64,000 nt of DNA from Haliea salexigens DSM 19537 (GTDB lineage Bacteria > Pseudomonadota > Gammaproteobacteria > Pseudomonadales > Halieaceae). The translations under genes and the position numbers were made by a program. Shown one piece after another: positions 40,805 through 50,382 of the stretch (position 1 is its first letter; each line of letters begins with the position of its first letter). The notes beneath the pieces are model-generated. The model did not search any database. It saw only the letters and a program-made list of their open reading frames with translations, and had not been told where the DNA came from. Location: NCBI RefSeq assembly GCF_000423125.1, contig NZ_AUHJ01000011.1, forward strand, positions 90,225 through 154,224. Reading direction: 5' to 3'.

Positions 40805-42508
40805 TCAAAGGCGCTCCAGCGCGCTGATGACGGTGCCCCGGGTCAGCACCTGTGGCAGGAGAACCGCTGCAGCAGCCGGGTCCGCCGGGTAGAGTACGTA
40901 CAGCGGGATACCGGAACGGCCGTGGCTGCGCAGGTAACTGGCGATATCGGCATCGTAGTTGGTCCAGTCAGCCACCAGGAACGCGACATTATGCTCGCTG
41001 AACGCCGCCTGCACCGCGTCCGTGTAGAGAACACCCTGCTCATTGGCAATACAGGTGATGCACCAGTCAGCGGTGACGTCAACGAACACCGGGCGACCGT
41101 TACGACGCTGGCGCTCGACTTCCTGCTCCGACCATACGAGCACGGTATCATCCGCCGTCACCGTGGCCTCGGGCGCCGGAATTCGCCATAGTCCCAGCGC
41201 AACGGCGCCCAGCAGGCAGGCCAGCGCGAGCAGCTTGCGTACCGCCCCGCCTTGCCACAACCACAGTCCCAGTGCGAGCAACAGGCCGCCGCTGAGGGCC
41301 GCCGCCATGGTGTCAACGCTGGTTTGTCGCCCGGCCACCCATAGCAGCCAGATGGCCGTGGCGTACAGGGGAAAGGCGAGCAGCTGCTTCAGTGTTTCCA
41401 TCCAGGCGCCGGGCCGTGGCAGCCAGTCGCGCGCCCGGCCACTGTAGCTCAGCAGCAGCAGCGGTGCCGCCATGCCCGCCCCAAGGGCAAAGAAGATGGA
41501 CAAGGACACCAGTGCGGGTTGCGTCAGCGCAAATCCCAGCGCCGTGCCCATGAACGGTGCCGTGCAGGGGCTTGCGACCACCACAGCGAGCACCCCGGTA
41601 AAGAAACTGCCCACCGATCCCTGCCGGCCGGCCAGGCTGCCCCCCAGGTTCATCACACTGTTGCCGAGTTGCACCATGCCAGACAGGGCAAGGCCCATGG
41701 CGAGGAACAGATAGGCGAGTGCGATGACGAAGCCCGGCGACTGCAACTGGAACCCCCAGCCCACGGCCTGCCCGGCCGTCTGCAACGCAATCAACACGGC
41801 GGCTACGGCGAGGAAGCTGGCCACGACACCGAGGGTGTACAGCCAGCCGTGTTGCAGGCGCTCGTGGCGGCTGCTGTTGGCGAAACCGAGCACTTTCAGC
41901 GAAAGCACCGGGAATACGCAGGGCATGAGGTTGAGGATGGCACCACCGAGGAAGGCGAGCAGCAGCATATAGGGTAGCTTGGACAGGGTGCTGGCGGCGG
42001 TGGCGTTGTTGCTAGCGGGCAGCGCGGGAGCCTGGGCCACCGGGCTGACCTGGCCACTGGCGAAATCGATGTCGAACACTTCCGTGCGTGGTGGATAGCA
42101 CAGGCCGGCGTCCGCACAGCCCTGGGATTGCACCGAGAGCCTGGCAAACGTGACCGGCGCCTGCGTTTCGAGGCGCACGTCCACGTCGTTATAGTACACC
42201 TCGACATCACCGAAAAACTCGTCACTGCGGGCGAGGCCGGGCGGTACATCCGCCTGTGTGGCAACGGGCTTACCGGCGTGTTCCAGGCGAAATTCAAAGG
42301 CGTGCCGATAGAGGTAGTAGCCCTCAACGATGCGCCAGTGCAGCCGTACATGGCCTTCTGGCAACGCCTCAACCGAAAGCTGATAGGCTTCTTCCACCGG
42401 CAGGAAATCGGGCTGTGCAAAGGGGTTCGCCGCCGGCGCGCCCGTGGGAAGCTGGGCCAGTGCCAGGCCGCTGGACAACCAGAGCAGGCTGGCAAGCAGA
42501 AAACGCAT
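40805..42508 (-). CDS. dsbD: Thiol:disulfide interchange protein DsbD
   Basis: 567 residues (E. coli 565) from ATG 42508, which places a signal peptide ('FLLASLLWLSSGLALA') at the N-terminus. The periplasmic alpha domain has cysteines in 'CADAGLCYPP' near residue 107. Eight or so transmembrane helices follow from about residue 175, with a cysteine in 'LMPCVFPVLSLK' and one in 'ASPCTAPFMG'. The C-terminal thioredoxin domain has 'ADWCITCIANE' (C-x-x-C near residue 483). It carries electrons from cytoplasmic thioredoxin to periplasmic partners. Confidence 0.96.
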   Translation of the reverse strand: MRFLLASLLWLSSGLALAQLPTGAPAANPFAQPDFLPVEEAYQLSVEALPEGHVRLHWRIVEGYYLYRHAFEFRLEHAGKPVATQADVPPGLARSDEFFGDVEVYYNDVDVRLETQAPVTFARLSVQSQGCADAGLCYPPRTEVFDIDFASGQVSPVAQAPALPASNNATAASTLSKLPYMLLLAFLGGAILNLMPCVFPVLSLKVLGFANSSRHERLQHGWLYTLGVVASFLAVAAVLIALQTAGQAVGWGFQLQSPGFVIALAYLFLAMGLALSGMVQLGNSVMNLGGSLAGRQGSVGSFFTGVLAVVVASPCTAPFMGTALGFALTQPALVSLSIFFALGAGMAAPLLLLSYSGRARDWLPRPGAWMETLKQLLAFPLYATAIWLLWVAGRQTSVDTMAAALSGGLLLALGLWLWQGGAVRKLLALACLLGAVALGLWRIPAPEATVTADDTVLVWSEQEVERQRRNGRPVFVDVTADWCITCIANEQGVLYTDAVQAAFSEHNVAFLVADWTNYDADIASYLRSHGRSGIPLYVLYPADPAAAAVLLPQVLTRGTVISALERL

Positions 42509-42661
42509 GAAAAATCCTTGTACGGTGGCGGCCGCATGCCGCGCCGCGATTGTAGCAGCCTGAGCCGGGCGGCCCAACGAATTGCCGGCAACGGCCCGGC
42601 ATGCAAGTGTTATAATCTGAGCCCGTCGGGTTGTGATAGTTTCATTGCAGGAGTGAAAAAA

Positions 42662-43129
42662 GTGAGTCAGAAAAGTATTCGTGTCGCGTTGCTGCTCGCT
42701 GTTATTACACTACCGGCCGCTCCTGGCGCGCTGGCTCAGGCGCTGCTTGAGGATGCCTGGGTGCGAGCACTGCCGCCGACGCAGACGCGCACCGCCGCGT
42801 ACCTGGTGGTGCGCAATACCGGCGCTGAGACCATTGCAGTGACCGCTGCCAGTGCCTCAGTCGCCGGGCGCGTGGAGCTGCACGAAACCGTGGAAGTCGA
42901 CGGCATGATGCGCATGCAGCAGCAGTCGGTGGTGCGGATCCCGGCGGGGGCGTCGCTGGCCTTCGCCCCCGGTGGCCTGCACCTCATGTTGCTTGACCTG
43001 GACGCCATGCCCGCGGTTGGCGACGCGGTGGAGCTGTGCCTGACCATCGACGGTGCGCCGATCTGCACGTCCGCCGAGACGCGGCGCGATGCGGCCCCTC
43101 AGGGGCACGACCCACACCAGCATCACTGA
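42662..43129 (+). CDS. Periplasmic copper chaperone PCu(A)C family
   Basis: 155 residues from GTG 42662, with GGAG about 8 bases before. A signal peptide ends near 'APGALAQ'. The copper motif is visible as 'ELHETVEVDGMMRM' (histidine and methionines near residues 78-88) and 'GGLHLMLLDL' (histidine and methionine near residue 108). A histidine-rich tail 'HDPHQHH' may also bind metal. The family delivers Cu(I) to cytochrome oxidase. It is divergent from dsbD, whose product handles periplasmic thiols, a fitting neighbour. Confidence 0.9.
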   Translation: MSQKSIRVALLLAVITLPAAPGALAQALLEDAWVRALPPTQTRTAAYLVVRNTGAETIAVTAASASVAGRVELHETVEVDGMMRMQQQSVVRIPAGASLAFAPGGLHLMLLDLDAMPAVGDAVELCLTIDGAPICTSAETRRDAAPQGHDPHQHH

Positions 43130-43156
43130 CGGCCTGCGGGCCAGGGAGAATCGAGC

Positions 43157-44194
43157 ATGACAGGATTGCAGGATCGCGTTGCCAACTGGCGCGACGGAGC
43201 GGCGCCGGGTGGCGTCTGGTTGCGGCGTCTGGGCGCCGCGCTACTGGTGTACCTGGTGCTGGCTGTGCTGGTAGGCGCCTACTGGAGCCTGACCCCGGCA
43301 CCTTTTGATGTGACCGAGCGAGCCAATGCTTATTCGACGCGTGCCGCGGGTGATGTGGCCGTGGGCTCCACCACCACGGCGGCGCTGATTGGTGCCATGG
43401 AAACACTGCTGGATAAGCGCGGCGGTTACCTCAGTAACGATGTCGCTCCGCCCGGAGTGTGGCTGGACAATATCCCCAATTGGGAATTCGGTGTGCTGAT
43501 TCAATCGCGGGATCTGGCGCGCGCAATGCGTGAGGTGTTCAGCCGGTCGCAGTCCCAGTCGCGCGAAGACCCTGATCTGTCCCTCGCCGAGCCCCAGCTC
43601 AACTTCAATTCCGGCAGCTGGATTCTGCCCGCGACTGAAGCCCAGTACCGCGATGGGGTGAAATATTTGCACAGCTATCTGGTGCGGCTTGAGGATGACG
43701 ACGACAGCGACGCACAGTTCTATGCGCGCGCCGATAACCTGCGCTACTGGCTTGCCAGCGTGAGTTCCCGCCTTGGCAGCCTGTCCCAGCGGCTCAGCGC
43801 CAGCGTTGGGCAGCGGCGTTTGAACACTGACCTGGCCGGAGATGACAACGCGCGTCAGTCAACACCCGCGCCTGCAGAAATGCTGGTCAGCACCCCCTGG
43901 CTGGAAATAGACGATGTATTTTACGAGGCGCGGGGTACTGCCTGGGCCCTGATTCACTTCCTCAAGGCGGTGGAGGTGGATTTCGCGGATGTGCTGGCCA
44001 ACAAGAACGCCCAGGTCAGCGTGCAGCAGATCATCCGTGAACTGGAGGCTACCCAGGACATGGTGTGGAGCCCGATGATTCTCAACGGCAGCGGGTTTGG
44101 CCTGCTGGCCAATCACTCACTGGTGATGGCGTCCTATATCAGCCGGGCCAACACCGCCATGATCGACCTGCGCGACCTGCTGGCGCAGGGCTAG
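43157..44194 (+). CDS. DUF2333 family membrane-anchored protein
   Basis: 345 residues. A single transmembrane helix at about residues 25-46 ('AALLVYLVLAVLVGAYWSL') anchors a soluble, mostly helical domain in the periplasm; 'DNIPNWEFGVLIQSRDLARAMR' is a typical conserved stretch of DUF2333. The family has no established function. It starts 28 bases after the copper chaperone and is probably read with it. Its stop is 8 bases from the stop of the pentapeptide gene on the other strand. Confidence 0.85.
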   Translation: MTGLQDRVANWRDGAAPGGVWLRRLGAALLVYLVLAVLVGAYWSLTPAPFDVTERANAYSTRAAGDVAVGSTTTAALIGAMETLLDKRGGYLSNDVAPPGVWLDNIPNWEFGVLIQSRDLARAMREVFSRSQSQSREDPDLSLAEPQLNFNSGSWILPATEAQYRDGVKYLHSYLVRLEDDDDSDAQFYARADNLRYWLASVSSRLGSLSQRLSASVGQRRLNTDLAGDDNARQSTPAPAEMLVSTPWLEIDDVFYEARGTAWALIHFLKAVEVDFADVLANKNAQVSVQQIIRELEATQDMVWSPMILNGSGFGLLANHSLVMASYISRANTAMIDLRDLLAQG

Positions 44195-44201
44195 CGGGCG
44201 C

Positions 44202-44546
44202 TTAGCGGCGGTCGTAGCGCAGTCGGGTACCGGTATCCAGGGAAAGCCGGATCTCATCTGCGCTGATCGCCTCGGGGAAATAGGTGCCCGAGAGCTTTGC
44301 GTCGAGCAGGCTGGCGCCTTCGAGGTTGGTGTCCCGGAAGTCGATTCCGCTGAGGTCCGCGTTGCGGAAATAGGAGTTGCTGAAATCCAGCCCGCGCGCG
44401 TTCATGTTGCGCAGATCCCGTCCGCGGTAGTCGCCGCTGCGCAGCTCGCGCGTGTCCAGTGCGTCTCGCTGCTCGTTGAAGCCCTTGATGTCTTCATTGC
44501 GCAACAGCCGGTAGAGCGGGTCTTGTTTGATTTCAGGTTTACTCAT
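44202..44546 (-). CDS. Pentapeptide repeat protein
   Basis: 114 residues from ATG 44546. Residues 35-85 contain tandem A(D/N)LXX-type pentapeptides such as 'ADLSG', 'IDFRD', 'TNLEG', 'ASLLD' and 'AKLSG', which fold as a square beta-helix. Some family members mimic DNA and bind gyrase; this protein is too short for a firm call. It is divergent from polB. Confidence 0.75.
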   Translation of the reverse strand: MSKPEIKQDPLYRLLRNEDIKGFNEQRDALDTRELRSGDYRGRDLRNMNARGLDFSNSYFRNADLSGIDFRDTNLEGASLLDAKLSGTYFPEAISADEIRLSLDTGTRLRYDRR

Positions 44547-44592
44547 TGTGATCTTCCAGGAGGCGGGCATGTGCCAGTTGACGTTATGCACT

Positions 44593-44606
44593 GTAGCTTA
44601 AGCTAC
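44593..44606. promoter_or_regulatory. Perfect 14-base palindrome before polB
   Basis: GTAGCTTAAGCTAC lies 10 bases before the polB ATG and in the space shared with the divergent pentapeptide gene. It is a candidate operator. It has a CTGT left arm but does not fit the CTGT-N8-ACAG LexA box. Confidence 0.5.
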
Positions 44607-44616
44607 CGGCTGCGTT

Positions 44617-47007
44617 ATGCCTAGCGCGCCGGTTCAACAGCCCGTGGAATTGGGCGGTTTTTTGCTCACCCGGCAGTGGCGCGACAGCCCCGCAGGCCTG
44701 CTTGTCGAACTGTGGTTTGCGACCCCGCAGGGGCCGGTACAGGTGGAAATTCACGGCGAACGCGCCGTATTTTTCCTCGCCGAGGACGAGGCGGACCAGC
44801 ACCGGGCGCTGCTTGCACTGCAGCCGGGCGTAGAGCTGAAATCCCTGCGTTTGCGTAATTTCGCGCTACAGCCCGTGGTGGGCGTGTACAGCCCCACATA
44901 CCGCCAGTCACGCGCGCTCGCCGATCGGTTGCAGGAGCGTGGCGCGCAGCCGCTGGAGGCGGACATCAACCCGGCTGATCGTTACCTGATGGAACGCTTT
45001 ATTGCCGGTGGCGTGCAGTTGCACGGGCCACTTGAGCGGCGCAACGGCTATAGCTGCATGCGCGACCCCTTGCTACGCTCCGCCACCGTGCGTCCGCAGT
45101 TGTCCATGGCCTCCTTTGATATTGAAACCGCCATGCAGGGGCTGCAGCTGTACTCCATCGCGGTCCATGTCACCTCCGCGACGGACGCTGCTTCAGGGCC
45201 GGCGGCGGCCTTGCGCCGGGTATTCATGGTGGGCACGGGCAACGTCGGCGAGCATGTCGAAACCCTGCCCACACAGCGCGCGGTGCTGGAACGTTTTCTT
45301 GCCTTCATCGAGGAGGTGGATCCGGACGTGTTGATCGGCTGGAACGTGGTCAACTTTGATGCCTGGTACCTGCAGCGCCTTGCCGACTCACTGGATATGC
45401 CCCTGCGCCTGGGGCGCGCGGGTACGGCTGTTCATTGGCGTACGCTGGATGAAGATGGCGAGCGGCGTGCCGCGCGCCTGCCGGGACGGCTGTTGCTCGA
45501 CGGCATCGAGCTGCTGCGGGCGGCTTTCTACCGCTTCGAGAGTTTCGCCCTGGATGCGGTGGCGCGCGAACTGCTCGGTGCCGGCAAGCTGCTGCACGGC
45601 GCCGGGCGCGGCGAGGAAATCGGGCGCCTGTTCCGGGAGGACAAGGCGCAACTTGCGGCCTATAACCTGCGCGACTGCGAGCTGGTGTCAGAGATTTTTG
45701 CCCACACGCGATTGCTGGACTTTGTCGTTGCGCGCAGTGTGATGACGGGCCTGAATCCGGATCGTCTCGGCGGCTCTGTGGCCTCTTTCGACAACCTGTA
45801 CCTGCCGCGTTTGCACCGGGCTGGTTATGTCGCCCCCAATGCCCGGCGCGAGCAGGACCCGAGCCCCGGAGGCTTTGTTCTGGAGTCGCAGCCCGGCCTC
45901 TACCGGCATGTGCTGGTGCTGGACTTCAAGAGCCTGTACCCCAGTATCATCCGCACCTTTTGTATCGACCCGCTGGGTCTTGCGCTCGGACTGGCCGAGG
46001 AAAAGGGCGAGGCGACGGTGCCGGGTTTCGCTGGCGCCCGTTTTGCGCGCGAGGGCCATATCCTGCCGGCGCTGATCGAAACGCTCTGGCAGCAGCGGGA
46101 TGCCGCCAAACTGGCGCGAGATGTGCCGCTCGCGCAGGCGATCAAGATCATCATGAACTCGTTCTACGGCGTACTGGGCAGCCCTGGCTGCCGGTTCTTC
46201 GATACTCGCCTGGCCAGCAGTATCACCCGCCGCGGCCACGAGATATTGCTGCAGACCCGGGAGCGCATCGAGGCACTTGGGCACCGGGTGATTTATGGCG
46301 ACACGGATTCCGTGTTCGTTTGGATCGCCGATGCTGACAGCGACGAAGACGCCGAAGCCGCCGGCCGCAACCTGCAGCACGATCTGAACCAGTGGTGGCA
46401 GAGCCGGCTGCGCAGCGATTTCGCACTTGAGTGCGCGCTGGAGCTGGAGTTTGAAACGCTCTATCGGCGGTTTCTCATGCCGACCATTCGCGGTTCGGAG
46501 AAAGGTTCGAAGAAGCGTTATGCGGGCCTGGTGGGTACCGGGCGTGATGAGCGTGTTGTCTTCAAGGGGCTGGAAAACGTCCGCACCGACTGGACCCGGC
46601 TCGCCCGCGACTGCCAGCAGTCGTTGTATCGGCGTGTGTTCCTCGACCAGCCCTGGGAAGATTATCTAAAGCAACTGGTCGCGTCTGTATTGGCGGGAGA
46701 GCACGATGCAGATCTTATCTATCGTAAACGTCTGCGCCGTCGCCTGGTTGACTACGAGCGCAACGTGCCGCCGCATGTGCAGGCGGCACGTCGCTACGCC
46801 GACCACGGCCTGCCCCCGCCGGCGCGGGGTGACTGGGTGGAGTATGTGGTCACGGCTGCCGGGCCCGAGCCCGCGGCGGCGCACTCGGCGCCGCTGGACT
46901 ATGGGCATTACCTGGAACGGCAGCTGGCACCGGTGGTGGACGGTATCCTCGGCTTTCTCGACACCTCGTTCGCCACCGTTACCGGACGCCAGATGGACCT
47001 GTTCTGA
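44617..47007 (+). CDS. polB: DNA polymerase II (family B)
   Basis: 796 residues (E. coli 783). The proofreading exonuclease has 'SFDIETAMQG' near residue 167 (D-x-E) and later 'GWNVVNFDAWYL' near residue 243. The polymerase domain has motif A 'LDFKSLYPSIIRTF' near residue 436, motif B 'KIIMNSFYGVLGS' near residue 510 and motif C 'YGDTDSVFV' near residue 561. It carries out translesion and repair synthesis and is LexA-controlled in E. coli. The ATG has no obvious ribosome site, and a perfect palindrome lies just upstream. Confidence 0.97.
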   Translation: MPSAPVQQPVELGGFLLTRQWRDSPAGLLVELWFATPQGPVQVEIHGERAVFFLAEDEADQHRALLALQPGVELKSLRLRNFALQPVVGVYSPTYRQSRALADRLQERGAQPLEADINPADRYLMERFIAGGVQLHGPLERRNGYSCMRDPLLRSATVRPQLSMASFDIETAMQGLQLYSIAVHVTSATDAASGPAAALRRVFMVGTGNVGEHVETLPTQRAVLERFLAFIEEVDPDVLIGWNVVNFDAWYLQRLADSLDMPLRLGRAGTAVHWRTLDEDGERRAARLPGRLLLDGIELLRAAFYRFESFALDAVARELLGAGKLLHGAGRGEEIGRLFREDKAQLAAYNLRDCELVSEIFAHTRLLDFVVARSVMTGLNPDRLGGSVASFDNLYLPRLHRAGYVAPNARREQDPSPGGFVLESQPGLYRHVLVLDFKSLYPSIIRTFCIDPLGLALGLAEEKGEATVPGFAGARFAREGHILPALIETLWQQRDAAKLARDVPLAQAIKIIMNSFYGVLGSPGCRFFDTRLASSITRRGHEILLQTRERIEALGHRVIYGDTDSVFVWIADADSDEDAEAAGRNLQHDLNQWWQSRLRSDFALECALELEFETLYRRFLMPTIRGSEKGSKKRYAGLVGTGRDERVVFKGLENVRTDWTRLARDCQQSLYRRVFLDQPWEDYLKQLVASVLAGEHDADLIYRKRLRRRLVDYERNVPPHVQAARRYADHGLPPPARGDWVEYVVTAAGPEPAAAHSAPLDYGHYLERQLAPVVDGILGFLDTSFATVTGRQMDLF

Positions 47008-47038
47008 GCCTGTCTCGCCACCGCGCCCGAGGATGTTT

Positions 47039-48037
47039 TCAGTCGCCGAAGAACTCGGCACGCAGGGCCGGGTAGTCAGCCGCCGGCAGCCGCGGGCCGT
47101 AGCGGGCGACCACCGAGCCAGCGGCGAGGCTGGCAAAGCGACCCGCCGTGGCATAGTCCTCGCCCCGGCCAATAGCGTAAAGAAATGCCCCGGCAAACAT
47201 GTCACCCGCGCCGTTGCTGTCCACTGCTTGCACCCGGTGGGGAGGGATTTCGTGCAGCGTGTCGCCGTCCCAGGCCAGGGCGCCGTCGGCGCCGCAGGTG
47301 ACGACAAAGTGACGCGCAACCGGCTTCAGACGCTCCATCGCCGTATTCAGGTCATCGGTGTCGCCCCAGCACAGGGCCTCGTCCCGGTTGCAGAACACCA
47401 GGTCGAGCTGCGAGCCGATCATCGCCTGCAGGCCCTCGCGGAAGAACTCCACCATGCCCGGATCGGAAAAGCTCAGCACCGTCTTCACGCCCGCAGCCTC
47501 GGCCAACTCCCGGGCACGGATGGCGGCGGCGCGCCCGGTGTCCGAGGTGACCAGGTAGCCTTCGATATACAGGTACTCGGAATCCGCCAGCGCCGTGGGG
47601 TCCAGCTGCTCAATCGACAGTGTTTCGCTGATGCCGAGGAAGGTGTTCATGCTGCGCTCGGCATCCGGGGAAATCAGTACCAGGCATTTACCGGTGGTGC
47701 CCGCTGGCCGCTGGGCCATGCTGTGAGCCACGCCGGCCTGTTCGAGGTCTTGCACGTAGATGGCGCCGTCGGCGTCGTCGGCAACTTTGCAGCTCATGAA
47801 TGTGGGAGCACCGAACTGGGCGGCCGCGATCATGGAATTGCCCGCACTGCCGCCGCTGGCGTGGCTCGCTTTCACCAGGTGGCCCTCCAGCTGCGCCAGC
47901 AGTTCGGCCTGGCGGGACTCGTCGACCAGCGTCATCAGGCCCTTGTCGACCCCCATGGCATTGAGTTCGGTGTCCTGCACCTGGATTTCGGTGTCGACCA
48001 GGGCTGCACCCATGCCGTAGATCGTGTATTTCTTCAT
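47039..48037 (-). CDS. PfkB-family carbohydrate/adenosine kinase
   Basis: 332 residues. The ribokinase fold is shown by 'GGSAGNSMIAAAQFG' near residue 61 and the C-terminal signature 'AVDSNGAGDMFAGAFLYAIG' near residue 265, with the catalytic aspartate in 'GAGD'. The N-terminus 'YGMGAALVDTEIQV' resembles bacterial adenosine kinases. It would phosphorylate a nucleoside or sugar at a hydroxyl using ATP. It is convergent with polB and divergent from mrcB. Adenosine is the best guess but not proven. Confidence 0.8.
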   Translation of the reverse strand: MKKYTIYGMGAALVDTEIQVQDTELNAMGVDKGLMTLVDESRQAELLAQLEGHLVKASHASGGSAGNSMIAAAQFGAPTFMSCKVADDADGAIYVQDLEQAGVAHSMAQRPAGTTGKCLVLISPDAERSMNTFLGISETLSIEQLDPTALADSEYLYIEGYLVTSDTGRAAAIRARELAEAAGVKTVLSFSDPGMVEFFREGLQAMIGSQLDLVFCNRDEALCWGDTDDLNTAMERLKPVARHFVVTCGADGALAWDGDTLHEIPPHRVQAVDSNGAGDMFAGAFLYAIGRGEDYATAGRFASLAAGSVVARYGPRLPAADYPALRAEFFGD

Positions 48038-48120
48038 GCGCCTGTGGCTCCCTCCGGTTCAGGCCGCTATTATCCCGATCCCCCAGTCAAATGAAAGCGG
48101 GCGTGCGTTACACTCCTCCC

Positions 48121-50382
48121 ATGGCCAGAACCCGTCGTCCATTTCTCAAGCTGTTTTTTGCTGCCTGCGCCCTCGGCCTGCTGGTGGTCATCTATCTTGA
48201 TGTGCGCATCACATCCACGTTTACCGACAAGATGTGGGAACTTCCCGCCAAGGTGTATGCCCGCCCGTTGGAACTGTTCGCGGGAGCTGCCCTGTCTGCT
48301 GACGACCTAGCCTGGGAGCTCGAGGTATTGGGGTATCGCAAGCAGGGCACAGCGCGACGGCCTGGTGATGTGTCGCGCGCGGGCAATCGCTTTGATCTGT
48401 ATACCCGCGGTTTCAGCTTCCCCGGGGAGCGCGAGCCTTCGCGGCTGGTGCGCCTGGAAGTGCAGGGCAACCGTATTGCGGTGCTGCGTGACGCCAACGG
48501 CACTGTGGACCTGATGCGCCTGGACCCGGTGCAGATCGGCGGCATTTATCCGCACCACGGCGAGGACCGCATACTGGTGCGGCTGGACGACGTGCCCGAG
48601 AGCCTGCGCGCCACGCTGCTGGCGGTGGAAGATCAGCGGTTCTACCAACACTGGGGCTTCTCCCTGACGGGTATTGCCCGCGCGGCGCTGAGTAACCTGC
48701 GCTCCGGGCAGGTGGTGGCCGGTGGCAGCACGATCACCCAGCAGCTGGTCAAGAACTACTACCTCACCCCGGAGCGCACGATTGTGCGCAAGCTGACCGA
48801 AGTGGTGATGGCGGTGCTGCTGGAGCTGCATTTCAGCAAGGAGCAGATTCTCGAGAGTTACCTGAACGAAGTGTACCTGGGGCAGGAGGGGCCGCGCGCC
48901 ATCCATGGCTTCGCCCTGGCCGCCCGGCATTACTTCGACCGGCCGCTGCAGCAGTTGGGCCTGCACCAGCAGGCACTGCTGGTGGGCATGATCAAGGGGC
49001 CGTCGCTCTATAACCCCCTGCGCAACCCGGAGCGCGCCAAGGCGCGCCGCAACGTGGTGCTGGAGGTGATGGTGGAGCAGGGGCTGGTGTCGCGCGAGCA
49101 GGCGACTGTGGCCCAGGGCATGCCACTGGACCTCAACAACCGCGACGGTGTGCGCGACAGCTTTCCGGCCTTTCTCGACCTGGTGCGCCGGCAGTTGCGC
49201 TTGGAATATCGGGAGGAAGACCTCACTACCCTGGGCCTGAGCATCTTTACCAGCTTCGATCCGCTGCTGCAGCGACAGATGGAACGCAGCAGCACGGCGA
49301 TCCTGCAGCAGGTCGACGGCGCCGGCAAGCTGGAAACGGCCTCGGTGGTCACCCGCTTCGACAGTGGTGAGGTGGCGGCGCTTGTGGGGGGGCGACAAGT
49401 GCGCTACGCCGGCTTCAATCGCGCCCTGGACGCGCGCAGGCCTGCCGGCTCCCTGCTCAAACCGGCGGTTTACCTCGCTGCGCTGGAGCAACCGCGCCGC
49501 TACACGCTGGCCACGCCCCTGGCAGATACCCCCCTGCGTGTCCCCGTGCCCAATGGTGACGTCTGGGAGCCGCGCAACTTTGGCCGCCAGGCCCACGGGC
49601 AGGTTTTGCTCCATCGCGCCCTGGCCAATTCCTACAACCTGGCGACGGCGCGCCTGGGCCTGGATATCGGCATAGACCGGGTCGCCGACATGATGCGGCG
49701 GCTTGGGGTGGAGGGCGATATTCCGGAAGTGCCGGCGCTTACTCTCGGCGCCGGCGAATATTCGCCGATGGATATGGCTGCCATGTACCAGACTATCGCC
49801 GCCGGCGGCTTCCGCATGCCGCTGCGCAGTATTCGCGAAATTGTCGATGCCGACGGTGAGCCCCTGCGTCGCTATCCGCTTGAGTATGACCGCACGGTCA
49901 GCCTGCAGGCAGTGCATCTAGTGCACTATGCGCTGCGTGAAGTGCTGCGTGAGGGCACCGGCCGCGGTGCCTACGCCTACCTCGACAACAGCTTCCAGGC
50001 CGCGGGCAAAACCGGCACCACCAACGAGGGTCGTGACTCCTGGTTTGCCGGGTTTTCCGGCGATTTGCTGGCGGTGACCTGGGTGGGGCGCGACGACAAC
50101 AGCGCGACCGGCCTCACGGGCAGCACGGGTGCACTGAAAGTCTGGTCACACTTCATGGCCAATGCCAGCCAGCGTTCCCTCGGCTATCGCATGCCGGAGG
50201 ATATGCAGCCGCAGTGGATAGACAGCACAACCGGCTACCTGACGGGGGAGGGTTGCCCCGGTGCGCGCCTCATGCCCTTCGTGGTGGGTTCCGAGCCCCG
50301 TGAGCGCACGCAGTGCAGCGCCGGCAGCAAGAGCAACACGATCCGCGACTGGTTCCAGTCGCTCTTTGGGGGTAATTCCTGA
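48121..50382 (+). CDS. mrcB: Penicillin-binding protein 1B
   Basis: 753 residues from ATG 48121; an ATG ten codons earlier is possible. A transmembrane anchor is at residues 10-30. After a UB2H-like region (40-130) comes the glycosyltransferase domain with 'AVEDQRFYQHWGFS' near residue 170 and 'GGSTITQQLVKN' near residue 203. The transpeptidase domain has S-x-x-K in 'PAGSLLKPAVY' near residue 442, 'NSYN' and 'KTGTTNEGRDSWFAG'. It polymerises and cross-links peptidoglycan. It overlaps the TPR lipoprotein gene by one base. Confidence 0.96.
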   Translation: MARTRRPFLKLFFAACALGLLVVIYLDVRITSTFTDKMWELPAKVYARPLELFAGAALSADDLAWELEVLGYRKQGTARRPGDVSRAGNRFDLYTRGFSFPGEREPSRLVRLEVQGNRIAVLRDANGTVDLMRLDPVQIGGIYPHHGEDRILVRLDDVPESLRATLLAVEDQRFYQHWGFSLTGIARAALSNLRSGQVVAGGSTITQQLVKNYYLTPERTIVRKLTEVVMAVLLELHFSKEQILESYLNEVYLGQEGPRAIHGFALAARHYFDRPLQQLGLHQQALLVGMIKGPSLYNPLRNPERAKARRNVVLEVMVEQGLVSREQATVAQGMPLDLNNRDGVRDSFPAFLDLVRRQLRLEYREEDLTTLGLSIFTSFDPLLQRQMERSSTAILQQVDGAGKLETASVVTRFDSGEVAALVGGRQVRYAGFNRALDARRPAGSLLKPAVYLAALEQPRRYTLATPLADTPLRVPVPNGDVWEPRNFGRQAHGQVLLHRALANSYNLATARLGLDIGIDRVADMMRRLGVEGDIPEVPALTLGAGEYSPMDMAAMYQTIAAGGFRMPLRSIREIVDADGEPLRRYPLEYDRTVSLQAVHLVHYALREVLREGTGRGAYAYLDNSFQAAGKTGTTNEGRDSWFAGFSGDLLAVTWVGRDDNSATGLTGSTGALKVWSHFMANASQRSLGYRMPEDMQPQWIDSTTGYLTGEGCPGARLMPFVVGSEPRERTQCSAGSKSNTIRDWFQSLFGGNS

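Noticed and set aside
44591..44606. LexA box before polB
   Set aside because: The left CTGT is present but the right half is CTAC, not ACAG.
48307..49917. 536-codon open frame antisense to mrcB
   Set aside because: It lies wholly under the PBP1b gene and has histidine/glutamine-rich composition typical of antisense frames.
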